DNA of 64,000 nucleotides from Actinophytocola sp036402745 (GTDB taxonomy: Bacteria > Actinomycetota > Actinomycetes > Mycobacteriales > Pseudonocardiaceae), in the NCBI RefSeq assembly GCF_036402745.1, contig NZ_DASWSJ010000378.1:25263-89262 (forward strand), in the 5' to 3' direction. Shown one piece after another: positions 48,517-57,894 of this stretch; within the stretch, counting starts at the first letter, position 1, and each line of letters starts with the position of its first letter. The position numbers and the translations under genes are program-made. The notes under the pieces were generated by a model. The model saw only the letters and a program-made list of their open reading frames with translations, had not been told where the DNA came from and did not search any database.

Positions 48517-51500
48517 TCAGTCGCCGCGGATGGCCGCCTCCACCTGGCCGACGCGGTCGGCGAGCAGGCCCACGGCGCCGATCGCGCGGGAGACCGGGTC
48601 GTCGCCCGCACCGCCGAGGGCCTTGTCGCGCAGGTAGGCGGCCTTGACCTCGGCCCACCGGGTCGCCTGCGCCGGGGTGAGCGTGCCGCGCAGCTCGGCC
48701 AGTTTCAGCAGGTTCGCCTCGGCCCCCGCGGTGAGGGTCTGCGCCTCGCCCAGGTAGTGGTCGTCGATGACCGTCTCGAGCTCGGCGCCGTTCATCACCG
48801 GCACGATCCGCTCGGTGAGCTTGTTCATGTTCCGGTACGAGCCCTGCAGCTGGAACGGCGGCTCGGTGCGCGAGCTGTCGGCCTGCGCGGCCGACGCGAT
48901 GTAGGCCTGGTTGTTGGCCAGCACCACCTGCTGCACGCGCACCACCTTGCGCAGCACCGACAGCACCTGGTCCAGCTCCACCGCCGAGTACGCGTGCGAG
49001 AGCTGGTCGGCGCGCACCGACTCGTCCCCCCGCGCGAGCCGCACCAGCAGCTCGATGTCCCCACGCTCCCGAGTGGACAGTGGGCCGAGCACCGGGTTCG
49101 ACGTCAGCGCGTTCTCCACGTAGCTCAACGCGAACAGCTCGTCCCGGCCGGACAGGACGTCGCCCAGGTTCCACACGTCCGCGCGGTTGGCGAGCATGTC
49201 CGGGATGCGGAACCGCTTGCCCTGCTCGGTGTAGGGGTTGCCGGCCATGCACACCGCGAACCGCTTGCCGCGCAGGTCGTAGGTGCGCGTGCGGCCGTCC
49301 CACACGCCCTCCATCCGGCGCTGCGCGTCGCACAGCGAGATGAACTTCTGCAGTAGCTCCGGCGAGGTGTGCTGGATGTCGTCAAGGTAGAGCAGCGCGT
49401 TGTTCCCCAGCTCCAGCGCGAAGGAGATCTTCTCGACCTCCTGGCGCGCGGTGGCGTCGGGCGCGTCGGCCGGGTCGAGCGAGGTCACCTCGTGGCCCAG
49501 CGCCGGCCCGTTGACCTTCACGAACACCAGCCCGAGCCGGTTCGCCACGTACTCCATGAGCGTGGTCTTGCCGTAGCCGGGCGGGGAGATGAGCAGCAGC
49601 AGGCCCATCTGGTCGGTGCGCTTGGCGTCGCCGACCGCGCCGAGCTGCTTGGCCAGGTTGTCGCCGATCAGCGGCAGGTACACCTCGTCGAGCAGCCGGT
49701 TGCGCACGAACGCGCTCATCACCTTCGGCGTGAACTCCTCGAGCCGCAGCCGCGCCCGCTCCCGGGTGACCAGCTCGTTGCGGAGGCGCTGGTAGGCCCG
49801 GTAGGCGGGCACGGTCTCGAGGCGGAACTCCCGGGTGCGGGCGAGCACCTCGTCGAGCCGCAGCGCCAGCGTCCGGTCCACCACCCGCGGGTGCGCGCCG
49901 AGCAGACCGTCCACAGTGGCCGACAGCGCGGCCGACGAGTCGTGCCGCGGCAGCTCGCACAGCACGAGCGCCACGGCTTCGGGGAGATCGTCGGCCGCCA
50001 GACCCTCCACGGTGGGAACGAACGCGGACAGCCACGCCTGCACCAACTGGTGCCGGGCGGCGAGGTCGTCGCCGAGCGCGCGCAGGTCGTCCTCGAGCGC
50101 GCGGGCACCCGGCGCGCGGCCGAACCTGTCGACCGTCGTGCGCGCGCCGGCGCTGGTGACGAACCCGAGCGGGGTCGACGCCAGCTCCTCGACCAGGTAC
50201 TCGGCGGCCAGCGCGGACGGCTCGGCGAGCCCCGCGCCGCGGTGGAACGCGCCCATCGCCGTGGCCAGCTCCGCGCACAGCTCGGCGATCGCCGGCACCG
50301 GGCCGAACGCCGAGCGGGCCCTGGCGAGCGACCCGGCGCGGGTCGACCAGAGCGTGCGGGTGGGCTCGTCGGTGCCGAAGCACCAGAACAGCTGGGCCGC
50401 GGCCCGCGCGGCCGGCGGGTAGCGCAGCAGCCCGGCGCCGGCGTGCAGGCGCAGCAGGACGGTCAGGATCGCGGCCGCGTCGTGGTCGTGCACGCCCCGC
50501 TCGTAGCCCTCGTCGTAGCGCGACTCGGCGACCCGGCGCACGAGGTCGAGCAGGTCCGGGGCCTCGCGCAGCCGGTCGAGCGGGGTGTCGGCGAGGATCG
50601 AGGTCGCGAGGTACTCGGCCCGGTAGACCCGCGCCGACTCCGACACCAGCAGCTGGTCCCAGAACGGCTTGGTGGCCTCGAAGGCTGCGTCGCGCACGGG
50701 CGTGCGGAAGTCGGTGCCGGTGACCGCGAGCGACATGCCGCCGTCCTTGGGCACCAGCGTCAGGTCGATCGCCTGGGTGTTGACCGCGAACCGGTGCCGG
50801 CCCAGCCGGACGGTCTCGCCGCCGTCCCCGTAGAGGTCGGCGCGGTCGCGCAGCGAGCGGCCGGCCTCCTGCCGCGCGGCCTTGATCCGCCCGGCCAGCT
50901 CCTCGGCCCGCACCGAGTCGTCGAGCGCGCGCAGCTCGTCGGCGACGCTGCGGACCTTGGCCACCATGGGGTCGGAGGCGAAGTAGGTGTTGATCTCGTC
51001 CAGCGAGGCCAGCGTGGCGACCCGGCGGTTGATGCTGGTGAGGATCCGCTCGGCGGAGTCGACGAGCCGGTCCGCGCGCCGCGCCTGCTCGTCGACGAGT
51101 GCCTGCTTGCGGGAGGAGAACGCCTCGTAGACGTCGGTGCGCTTGTCCGACAGCTCGGCGAGGAAGTCGTCGAACTCGCCGAACCGGGACTCGAGGTTCT
51201 CCAGCGCCAGCAGCAGCCGGCCGAGCTGCTCGTCGCAGCGCTGCGGCGTGTCGGCGACCGCGAGCGCGCCGGTGATCGCCTGCCCGAGCAACGCGAACTC
51301 GGCGGCGAACGCGGCCCGCCCCTCGGTGGACAGCAGCGCCTTGCGCCGGCCGTCCAGCGTGGCCCGGGCCCGGTTGACGCCGCCGAGCACCTCGCCGATC
51401 CGCTCGAGGATCTGGGTGCGCACGGTGGCGTCGGCGATGTCCAGCGAGCCGACGACCTCGGTGACGATCTCCAGCCCGCCGGCCTGCTCGGCGAGCCGCT

Positions 51501-53475
51501 CGCCCACCGGGACCGCCTCGGCGACGGTCTTGATCGCCTCCGCGTCGGCGACCAGCGCGTCGACCTTCTCGTGGTAGCCGGCGAAGCTGTCCGGCCCGCG
51601 CAGGAACTCCACCGCCCGGGTGGCGGCGGCGTCCAGCTCGGCCGTCAGCGTCGCGGCCAGCTCGTCGATCCTCGCGGTGTCCACGTACCGCAGCTCGCGC
51701 AGCGTCACGAGCCGGCCCTGCGCGCGGCGCAGCTCGGCGAGCTGGGCCACCCACTGGTCGGCCGACTTCGGCGCCTCGCCGCGGACCCGGCGCACCAGCG
51801 ACGCGATCCCCTCGCCCGCCTCGGTGAGCTGCCCGGCCGCGGTGCCGGTGAGCGACTGGACGTTCTCGAACTCGGCCAGCACCTGCTCGGCGGTGGCCCG
51901 CACGTCGGCGACCGGCGTGCGCAGGTCGCCCAGCTCCGGCTCGCCGAGCCAGTGGTAGTTGTCGAACGCCCTGGCACACGCGGCGATCAGGCCCTCGAAC
52001 ATCGCCGTGGACGGGGCCATCTCGCCGATCATCCGGGTGACCGACAGGCAGTCGGAGATGCCGCGCACGAGGTCCGCGTTGCCGACCCGCTCCAGCGGCC
52101 CGGTGCCCACCGGCTGCGCCGCGGCGAAGCTGTCCGACACGTACGGCGTCTGCCACACCTGCACCGGGTGCACCCGGGTCGGCTCCTCGGACGTCGCCCG
52201 GAACGCGACGAGCGTGCCGTCCTCGAACAGCGAGTACCCGTGGCACGGCAGCGGGGTGGCGACCTCCTTGCGGATCACGTTGTAGGGCAGCAGCAACGTG
52301 CGACCCTCGCGGCGGGCGTGGAAGGCGTACACCACGTCCTCGCCGTTGGGTGAGCGGATGACCCGTTCGAACTCCAGGTCGTCGGTGTCGGTGTCGAACG
52401 TGCGCGACGCGCCGGTGGCGAGGTAGTAGCCGCCGGGGAAGATCAGGCCCTGGTCCTCGGGCAGCCGCTGGCACGCCTGGCCGATGCCGTCGAGGCGCAC
52501 CACCGACCTGGTGCGGGTGTTGAAGACGAGGTGGCGCCAGGCCGTCTCCTTGTACGGCAGGATCTTCAGCAGGATGAGCGGGCCGACCCTGGCGTAGCGG
52601 ACGTCGGCGTCGGCGAGGCTCTGCAGCGGCTCGTCGACCGGCTCGCGGTAGATGCCCTCGCCGACCTCGGTGTTGTTCTCGATCTTCACGGTCAGGTCCC
52701 CGTTGACCGTCTCGATGAACAGCTCGTCCTGGATCGAGATGTGCGGGTGGCGGCCCAGCACGTGGTTCTCGCGGGTGGTCTCGACCCACTCGAAGTCGTG
52801 CGGCGCGGGGAAGACGTGGTCGCGCTCGCCGGCGTTGTCGAGGTAGGAGATCGTGGCGCCATCGCGGCCTCCGGCGCCGGCGGGCCCGGAACCGACCGCC
52901 CACCGCAGCACCTTGATGTCCTCGGTGCGCGGCCCGGTCTGGAAGACGGCGAGCAGCTTGCCCTCGACCGGGCGCAGCTGCATCAGCCGGGTCTCCCGGT
53001 AGTACCGGTACAGCTCGGTGAAGTCGCGCCGGAACCGCTCGTCGCGCAGCAGCTCCGGGCACTCGTCCGGGCCGGCGTCCTCGAACCGGAAGGCGTCCCC
53101 GTCGCGGGCGAACCGGTGCAGCGAGAACACGTCGTCGACGGTCGTCTCCGGCTTGAGGCCGAGGAACACGTTGTAGCCGAACAGCATCAGCCCGCTCGCG
53201 CCGTCGCCGTCACCGTCCGGGATGGACACGACGTCACGCGGCACGCAGTTGTGCTCGGTGCGGATCCGCTCGGCACCGACGAGCCGCAGCTCGGTGCTGC
53301 CGAACACCTCGAGCCGCTGGGTGTTGAGCGCCTCGGCCCGCCTCGTGAGCTCGGCGGCCTGGTCCTGGAGCCGGGTGCGCAGCACCTCGTAGGTGCGCGC
53401 GTCCAGGCCGTCCTGTTCGTCCACTGTGGACTCCCCGGCCGCCGTGGCCGGGGAGTCCGTCACCACGTCTGTCAC
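48517..53475 (-). CDS. Giant AAA ATPase of the DUF3686 'DNA repair ATPase' type
   Basis: A 1,652-residue protein. The first 500 residues form a beta-rich domain typical of DUF3686 proteins (HNCVPRDVVSIP, MLFGYNVFLGLK, LLPYNVIRKEV). A long helical, coiled-coil-rich centre follows (about 500-1000). The C-terminal third is an AAA module: Walker A SPPGYGKTT, Walker B LLYLDDIQHT, sensor-1 region VCMAGNPYTEQGKRF. GTG 53475 overlaps the flotillin stop (GTGA). In other bacteria this ATPase goes with a flotillin and a YqiJ/NfeD-like protein, as here. Despite the family's name no DNA-repair function is shown; a membrane-linked stress or remodelling machine is likely. Confidence 0.9.
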   Translation of the reverse strand: MTDVVTDSPATAAGESTVDEQDGLDARTYEVLRTRLQDQAAELTRRAEALNTQRLEVFGSTELRLVGAERIRTEHNCVPRDVVSIPDGDGDGASGLMLFGYNVFLGLKPETTVDDVFSLHRFARDGDAFRFEDAGPDECPELLRDERFRRDFTELYRYYRETRLMQLRPVEGKLLAVFQTGPRTEDIKVLRWAVGSGPAGAGGRDGATISYLDNAGERDHVFPAPHDFEWVETTRENHVLGRHPHISIQDELFIETVNGDLTVKIENNTEVGEGIYREPVDEPLQSLADADVRYARVGPLILLKILPYKETAWRHLVFNTRTRSVVRLDGIGQACQRLPEDQGLIFPGGYYLATGASRTFDTDTDDLEFERVIRSPNGEDVVYAFHARREGRTLLLPYNVIRKEVATPLPCHGYSLFEDGTLVAFRATSEEPTRVHPVQVWQTPYVSDSFAAAQPVGTGPLERVGNADLVRGISDCLSVTRMIGEMAPSTAMFEGLIAACARAFDNYHWLGEPELGDLRTPVADVRATAEQVLAEFENVQSLTGTAAGQLTEAGEGIASLVRRVRGEAPKSADQWVAQLAELRRAQGRLVTLRELRYVDTARIDELAATLTAELDAAATRAVEFLRGPDSFAGYHEKVDALVADAEAIKTVAEAVPVGERLAEQAGGLEIVTEVVGSLDIADATVRTQILERIGEVLGGVNRARATLDGRRKALLSTEGRAAFAAEFALLGQAITGALAVADTPQRCDEQLGRLLLALENLESRFGEFDDFLAELSDKRTDVYEAFSSRKQALVDEQARRADRLVDSAERILTSINRRVATLASLDEINTYFASDPMVAKVRSVADELRALDDSVRAEELAGRIKAARQEAGRSLRDRADLYGDGGETVRLGRHRFAVNTQAIDLTLVPKDGGMSLAVTGTDFRTPVRDAAFEATKPFWDQLLVSESARVYRAEYLATSILADTPLDRLREAPDLLDLVRRVAESRYDEGYERGVHDHDAAAILTVLLRLHAGAGLLRYPPAARAAAQLFWCFGTDEPTRTLWSTRAGSLARARSAFGPVPAIAELCAELATAMGAFHRGAGLAEPSALAAEYLVEELASTPLGFVTSAGARTTVDRFGRAPGARALEDDLRALGDDLAARHQLVQAWLSAFVPTVEGLAADDLPEAVALVLCELPRHDSSAALSATVDGLLGAHPRVVDRTLALRLDEVLARTREFRLETVPAYRAYQRLRNELVTRERARLRLEEFTPKVMSAFVRNRLLDEVYLPLIGDNLAKQLGAVGDAKRTDQMGLLLLISPPGYGKTTLMEYVANRLGLVFVKVNGPALGHEVTSLDPADAPDATARQEVEKISFALELGNNALLYLDDIQHTSPELLQKFISLCDAQRRMEGVWDGRTRTYDLRGKRFAVCMAGNPYTEQGKRFRIPDMLANRADVWNLGDVLSGRDELFALSYVENALTSNPVLGPLSTRERGDIELLVRLARGDESVRADQLSHAYSAVELDQVLSVLRKVVRVQQVVLANNQAYIASAAQADSSRTEPPFQLQGSYRNMNKLTERIVPVMNGAELETVIDDHYLGEAQTLTAGAEANLLKLAELRGTLTPAQATRWAEVKAAYLRDKALGGAGDDPVSRAIGAVGLLADRVGQVEAAIRGD

Positions 53476-55436
53476 GGCTTCGGCGTGATCGCGGCCGGCG
53501 CGCCGTTGATCAGCTCCTTGAGCTGCCCGACATCGGCGCCGCCCTGCATCAGCTTCATCAGCAGCGCGGACACCGAGATGTTCTTGACGTCGTCGGTGTC
53601 CAGCGAGCCGATCATCTGCTTGAGGTCCTCGGTGAAGTTGGCCGAGCCGTTGAGCCACGGGCCGGCGAGCGTCCTCGCCACGTCGGAGTTCTCGACGAAC
53701 CCGTCCACGCCCTTGCCGAGCGCGATCGAGCCCATGAGCCTGTCGAAGAACACGGTGTCGCCGCCGACGATGTCGATGTCGGCCTTCTCCAGCCCGGCCG
53801 CGAGCACCGACGCCTGCGCCGCGGCGACCTCGCGGTGGGCCTGGATGCCGGCGAGCCGGACGTCCTTCTCGGTCTCCAGGCGCAGCCGGAACTCCTCGTG
53901 CCCGCGGGACGCGTCGTCCAGCGCGGCCATCGCGGCGGCCTTCTCGGTGAGGCCTTCGGCCTCGCCCTTGAGCCTCTCGCGCAACGCGTCGGCGCCGGCG
54001 AGGGCCTTCTCCCGCACGACGACGGCCTCGGCGCGGCCGACCTTCTCGATGGCCTCGGCGTCGCGCTCGCGGACCTGCACGTCGGCCAGCCCCTCGGCGG
54101 CGGCCTGCGCCTGCGTGCCCTCGGCGAGCCGGATCCTGGCGCGGGTGTCGAGCTCGGCGGCCTGCTGGCGGGCCTCGGCGAGCAGCAGCTCCTCGCGGGC
54201 CTTGAACTTGGCGGCGGCCTCCGCGGCCTCGGCCGCCTTGATGTCCTTGACCAGGTTCTCCTGCGCCTGCGCCTCGGCCTTGATCACGATCGCCTGGCGG
54301 GACCGCTCGGCCTCCTCGACCGCGCGCAGCCGCTTGATGTTCTCCTCCTGCTCGGCCACGGTCTTGTCGACCGCGATCCGCTCCCGGACCACCTCGGCGA
54401 CCGAGCGCTTCTCGACCTCGACCTCCTTGTCCTTGGAGGCGTTGGCCAGCGCGATCTCCCGCTCGCGGGCCACGACCTCCAGCTGGCGGTCCTTCTCGAT
54501 GCGCTCGGTCTCGATCGCGATGACCCGCTCGCGGTTCTTCTCCGCGACCGCGACCTCGCGGGCCCGGTTCTGGTCCTGGATGCCGAGCGACTCGTCGGTG
54601 CGCAGGTTCGCCGTCTGGGCCTTGAGCCGCTCCTCGGCCTGGACCTTCGCGGTCTCGGCCTCCTCGCGGGCCTTCATCGTGTCGATCTCGCGGCGCTGCC
54701 GGTTCTCCGCGTCGGCCTGGCGGCGCTCCAGCTCGAGGATCGCCTCGCGGGCGTCCACGTTCTGCTTGGTGATCTCCTTCTCCTCGGTGCGCTGGAACTC
54801 GTTCGTCCGCACGTGCTCGATCGCCGTCAGCTCGGTGATCTTGCGGATGCCCTGCGCGTCGAGGATGTTGTTCGAGTCCAGCTGGGACATCGGGGTCTGC
54901 TCGAGGAAGTCGATGGCCGCGTCCTCGAGGCTGTAGCCGTTGAGGTCGGTGCCGATCACCGCCAGGATCCGGTCCCGGAACTCGTTGCGCTTGGTGTAGA
55001 GGTCGACGAAGTCGAGGTGCTTGCCGACGGTCTTGAGCGCCTCGGAGAACTTGGCGTTGAACAGCTCCTGCAGCGTCACCTCGTCGGAGGCCCGCGCGGT
55101 GCCGATGGCCTGCGCGACCTTCACGACGTCCTCGACGGTCTTGTTGACCCGCACGAAGAACGTGATCCGGATGTCCGCGCGGATGTTGTCCCGGCAGATC
55201 AGCCCTTCCTGGCCGGTGCGCTCGATCTCGATCGTCTTCACCGAGATGTCCATCGTCTCCGCCTTGTGCAGCACGGGAAGCACGACCGCGCCGGTGAACG
55301 TGACGTGCACGTTGCGCACCTTGGAGACGATCAGCGCCTTGCCCTGCTCGACCTTGTGGAACAGGCGGCTGATGGCGATCAGCAGGATGAGCAGAACGGC
55401 GAGCACCACGCCGATCGCGATGAGGACGGGCTCCAT
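53472..55436 (-). CDS. Flotillin-like SPFH protein (YqiK type)
   Basis: A 654-residue protein. One N-terminal membrane segment (VLIAIGVVLAVLLILLIAI), an SPFH domain (about 25-200, with FTGAVVLPVLHKAE), a very long Ala/Glu-rich coiled coil (about 200-520) and a C-terminal region with VVGGDTVFFDRLMGS. Flotillins form oligomeric membrane microdomains. It is second in the three-gene unit with the YqiJ-like protein and the ATPase. Confidence 0.93.
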   Translation of the reverse strand: MEPVLIAIGVVLAVLLILLIAISRLFHKVEQGKALIVSKVRNVHVTFTGAVVLPVLHKAETMDISVKTIEIERTGQEGLICRDNIRADIRITFFVRVNKTVEDVVKVAQAIGTARASDEVTLQELFNAKFSEALKTVGKHLDFVDLYTKRNEFRDRILAVIGTDLNGYSLEDAAIDFLEQTPMSQLDSNNILDAQGIRKITELTAIEHVRTNEFQRTEEKEITKQNVDAREAILELERRQADAENRQRREIDTMKAREEAETAKVQAEERLKAQTANLRTDESLGIQDQNRAREVAVAEKNRERVIAIETERIEKDRQLEVVAREREIALANASKDKEVEVEKRSVAEVVRERIAVDKTVAEQEENIKRLRAVEEAERSRQAIVIKAEAQAQENLVKDIKAAEAAEAAAKFKAREELLLAEARQQAAELDTRARIRLAEGTQAQAAAEGLADVQVRERDAEAIEKVGRAEAVVVREKALAGADALRERLKGEAEGLTEKAAAMAALDDASRGHEEFRLRLETEKDVRLAGIQAHREVAAAQASVLAAGLEKADIDIVGGDTVFFDRLMGSIALGKGVDGFVENSDVARTLAGPWLNGSANFTEDLKQMIGSLDTDDVKNISVSALLMKLMQGGADVGQLKELINGAPAAITPKP

Positions 55437-55452
55437 CGTGGACCTTTCTTGA

Positions 55453-56070
55453 TCAGGTGGCCGGCGCGACCCAGAAGAACTCGCCGTCGGTGTCGTAGTC
55501 GAAGATCAGCGCCAGGCGGCCGGCGGCGAGCTCGTGCTCGCCGGTCTGGCGGACCTGGATCACCGCGGACGACCCGTCCGCGGCGGTGACCTCGGCCTGG
55601 CCGAAGTCGGTGGAGACCCGGCCGGTGCGGATCACGCACGCCCGCCCGACGAAGTCCGATCGGGACGGTTCGGTGCCGGAGACGTAGAGCTTGCGCAGGG
55701 GCAGCGCGACGAGCCGGGCCGCGAGCAGCCCGGCGATGACGGCGACGAGGAGCACCCCGATGCCCAGCAGCACTTTGCCGGCGCCGTCGAGGCCGGCCAG
55801 CGCCAGCCCGCCGACGATGGCGACGAACCACGCGAAGACGATCAGCACGGAGACCGAGACGGTGACCGGGACGCCCCCGAGCCCGAGCCCGTCGAGAAAG
55901 CCGTCGGTGCCGCCGTTGTCGCCGCCGTCAGTGCCGCCGTCGTCCCCGCCGGCCAGGTCGAGGTCGAGCGTGCCGAGCACGACCAGCAGCCAGTAGAGAA
56001 CGACGACGGCGAGCAGGAAGGTGAACAGAACCGCCGGAAACGACAGCGCGGCGTCGAGGAACTCGCCCAT
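55453..56070 (-). CDS. YqiJ/NfeD-like membrane protein with OB domain
   Basis: A 205-residue protein. First a membrane segment (FPAVLFTFLLAVVVLYWLLVVLG), then a Gly/Asp-rich outer loop, two more membrane segments, and a C-terminal beta-barrel of about 75 residues (FVGRACVIRTGRVSTDFG, IQVRQTGEHELAAG). This is the usual partner of flotillins. ATG 56070 with GGGAGG; 16 bases before the flotillin gene. Confidence 0.88.
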   Translation of the reverse strand: MGEFLDAALSFPAVLFTFLLAVVVLYWLLVVLGTLDLDLAGGDDGGTDGGDNGGTDGFLDGLGLGGVPVTVSVSVLIVFAWFVAIVGGLALAGLDGAGKVLLGIGVLLVAVIAGLLAARLVALPLRKLYVSGTEPSRSDFVGRACVIRTGRVSTDFGQAEVTAADGSSAVIQVRQTGEHELAAGRLALIFDYDTDGEFFWVAPAT

Positions 56071-56130
56071 GTGCACTGCCTCCCGCGCCCCACCCCGTGG
56101 CATCCCCCCGCAGGTCTGCCCGCGGCCGGG

Positions 56131-56164
56131 ACTATACCCAGGCGGAATGCCCGTTCAGGAGTGG
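56131..56164 (-). promoter_or_regulatory. Probable promoter of the flotillin operon
   Basis: On the minus strand, a -10 TATAGT (56131-56136) lies about 60 bases upstream of the YqiJ-like start, with a TGAACG about 15-16 bases before it as a -35. The -10 is a good match, the -35 partial. Confidence 0.45.
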
Positions 56165-56210
56165 TTCGGGGAAAATGCGCGCGGTTGTGCGGGTATTTCC
56201 ACCTCTCGGG

Positions 56211-56480
56211 TCACTGGTGCTGGCGGGTCCGCACGCCGGACAGCAGCGAGACACCGCCACCGGCGAAGATGACCTGCAGCGCGAGCTCGGTCCAGTCGAC
56301 GCCTGGGGTGTCGGCCACGCCGATGAACCCGGCGACCGCGGTCCCGGCGACGGCCGCCACGATCCCGACGAGAATGGTGACGAGCAGCGACAGCTGATGC
56401 CTGCCCGGCACGACGAGCCGCCCCAGCCCGCCGATGGCCGCGCCGAAGATGATGGCCGTGATGAGCCCGGTGATCTCCAC
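56211..56480 (-). CDS. GlsB/YeaQ/YmgE-family small membrane protein
   Basis: An 89-residue protein with three membrane helices and the family pattern GLITAIIFGAAIGGLGRLVVPG. Members are annotated as 'transglycosylase-associated' and are stress-induced envelope proteins. GTG 56480 with GGAGGAGGG. It ends 140 bases before the YqiJ-like start but reads in the same direction, so it may be transcribed separately. Confidence 0.87.
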   Translation of the reverse strand: MEITGLITAIIFGAAIGGLGRLVVPGRHQLSLLVTILVGIVAAVAGTAVAGFIGVADTPGVDWTELALQVIFAGGGVSLLSGVRTRQHQ

Positions 56481-56688
56481 GAGTTTCCCTCCTCCGCTGT
56501 GGGCGCCGGTCCACGGGCGCCCAAGGATCAGCGTCACCCGCGCGGCCCCGCGCGGCATCGGGCATCACCCGGAGAACGACCCTGACCGGACCCTGGCCCG
56601 GCCGACCACGATATGGACGCCGTTGCGCATACGTGCATGTGAGCGTCGACTGGAGGAGGCCAAGTCCCCGACGAACCGAGGGATCGCG

Positions 56689-57177
56689 ATGTCAGTCACC
56701 GATGAGCTGCTCGCCAACAACGCCACCTACGCCGAGACCTTCGAGGGCCCGCTGCCCCTCCCGCCCGCCAAGCACGTGGCCGTCGTCGCCTGCATGGACG
56801 CGCGGCTCAACGTCTACGGGGCACTCGGCCTGCACGAGGGCGAGGCGCACGTCATCCGCAACGCCGGCGGGGTGGTGACCGAGGACGAGATCCGCTCGCT
56901 CGCGATCAGCCAGCGGCTGCTCGGCACCGAGGAGATCATCCTCATCCACCACACCGACTGCGGCATGCTCACCTTCACCGACGACGGGTTCCGCCAGTCC
57001 ATCCTGGACGAGGTCGGGGTGAAGCCGCCCTGGGCGGCGGAGTCGTTCACCGACCTGGACACCGACGTGCGCCAGTCGATCGCGCGCATCAAGGCCAGCC
57101 CCTTCATCCCCAAGAAGGACGCGGTGCGCGGGTTCGTCTTCGACGTCGCCACCGGCAAGCTCGACGAGGTGGCGTAA
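56689..57177 (+). CDS. Beta-class carbonic anhydrase
   Basis: A 162-residue enzyme. Zinc ligands are in ACMDARL (Cys, with the Asp-Arg pair) and HHTDCGM (His and Cys), with the NAGG loop of the family between. Size and layout match short mycobacterial enzymes such as Rv1284. It interconverts CO2 and bicarbonate in the cytoplasm. GAGGGAT before the ATG. Confidence 0.92.
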   Translation: MSVTDELLANNATYAETFEGPLPLPPAKHVAVVACMDARLNVYGALGLHEGEAHVIRNAGGVVTEDEIRSLAISQRLLGTEEIILIHHTDCGMLTFTDDGFRQSILDEVGVKPPWAAESFTDLDTDVRQSIARIKASPFIPKKDAVRGFVFDVATGKLDEVA

Positions 57178-57206
57178 GGCGCCGCGGTAGGCCACCATCG
57201 GAGGCC

Positions 57207-57608
57207 ATGTTGGGCGATGCCGAGGTGGCCACGAGGCTGCCGGCCAGGAACCTGAAGCGCGCGCGGGCCTTCTACGCGGACAAGCTCGGCCTCGAGCCGG
57301 CCGAGGAGCGGCCCGGCGGGCTGCTCTACCGCTGTGGCGCCACCAGGTTCGCGCTGTTCGAGTCGGCCGGCGCGGCCTGCGGCGAGCACACCCAGATGGC
57401 GTTCGAGGTGCGCGACATCGAGGCGGTGGTGGACGAGCTGCGCAGGCGCGGCGTCGTGTTCGAGGACGTCGACGTGCCGGGCCTGCGCACGGTCGACCAC
57501 ATCGCCGACGTCCAGGGCAACTACCCGTCCGCCGGTGTCGGCGAGCGGGCCGCGTGGTTTCGCGACAGCGAGGGCAACCTGCTCGGGATCGGCCAGCCGA
57601 TCCGCTGA
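57207..57608 (+). CDS. VOC/glyoxalase-fold protein
   Basis: A 133-residue single VOC domain: RLPARNLKRARAFYADKLGL, GATRFALFES, HTQMAFEVRDIEAVVDELR, ending in FRDSEGNLLGIGQ. Metal ligands are probably His and Glu. Function ranges from lyase to antibiotic binding; none can be chosen here. 29 bases after the carbonic anhydrase, probably same transcript. Confidence 0.87.
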   Translation: MLGDAEVATRLPARNLKRARAFYADKLGLEPAEERPGGLLYRCGATRFALFESAGAACGEHTQMAFEVRDIEAVVDELRRRGVVFEDVDVPGLRTVDHIADVQGNYPSAGVGERAAWFRDSEGNLLGIGQPIR

Positions 57609-57633
57609 TGTCCCGCGCCGGCGCGGGACATCA
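57606..57633. terminator. 28-bp perfect palindrome containing both convergent stop codons
   Basis: Arms of 14 bases (57606-57619, 57620-57633) with no gap. The outermost three bases on each side are the TGA stops of the two convergent genes (57606-57608 on plus, 57633-57631 on minus). It can fold as a hairpin on either transcript. Confidence 0.85.
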
Positions 57634-57894
57634 GAACGAGGAGCGGTTGTACTTCGCGAGGATGGCGCGGATCTTGTGGTCCTCACGGTCGGCCGCGGGC
57701 ACGAGCACCTCGGTGACCACGTCGGTCAGCTCGGCGAGCCGCTGGTGCAGCCGGCGCGTCTCCTGCACCTCGTGCTCGAGCTCCGCGATCCGCTCCCGCA
57801 GCCGCCGCAGCTCCTCGTCCACGCCGACGACCTGGGCGAGCCGCCTGACCACGCCCCGGGTTCCGGCACGCAGCTTGGTCCTCAGCGCTTCCAT
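57631..57894 (-). CDS. Small coiled-coil protein
   Basis: An 87-residue protein, basic at the start and then a helical coiled coil (EELRRLRERIAELEHEVQE). ATG 57894 overlaps the end of the LicD-methyltransferase gene by 13 bases, so it is translated with it. Short proteins of this kind are common at glycopolymer loci; no defined role. Confidence 0.78.
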   Translation of the reverse strand: MEALRTKLRAGTRGVVRRLAQVVGVDEELRRLRERIAELEHEVQETRRLHQRLAELTDVVTEVLVPAADREDHKIRAILAKYNRSSF

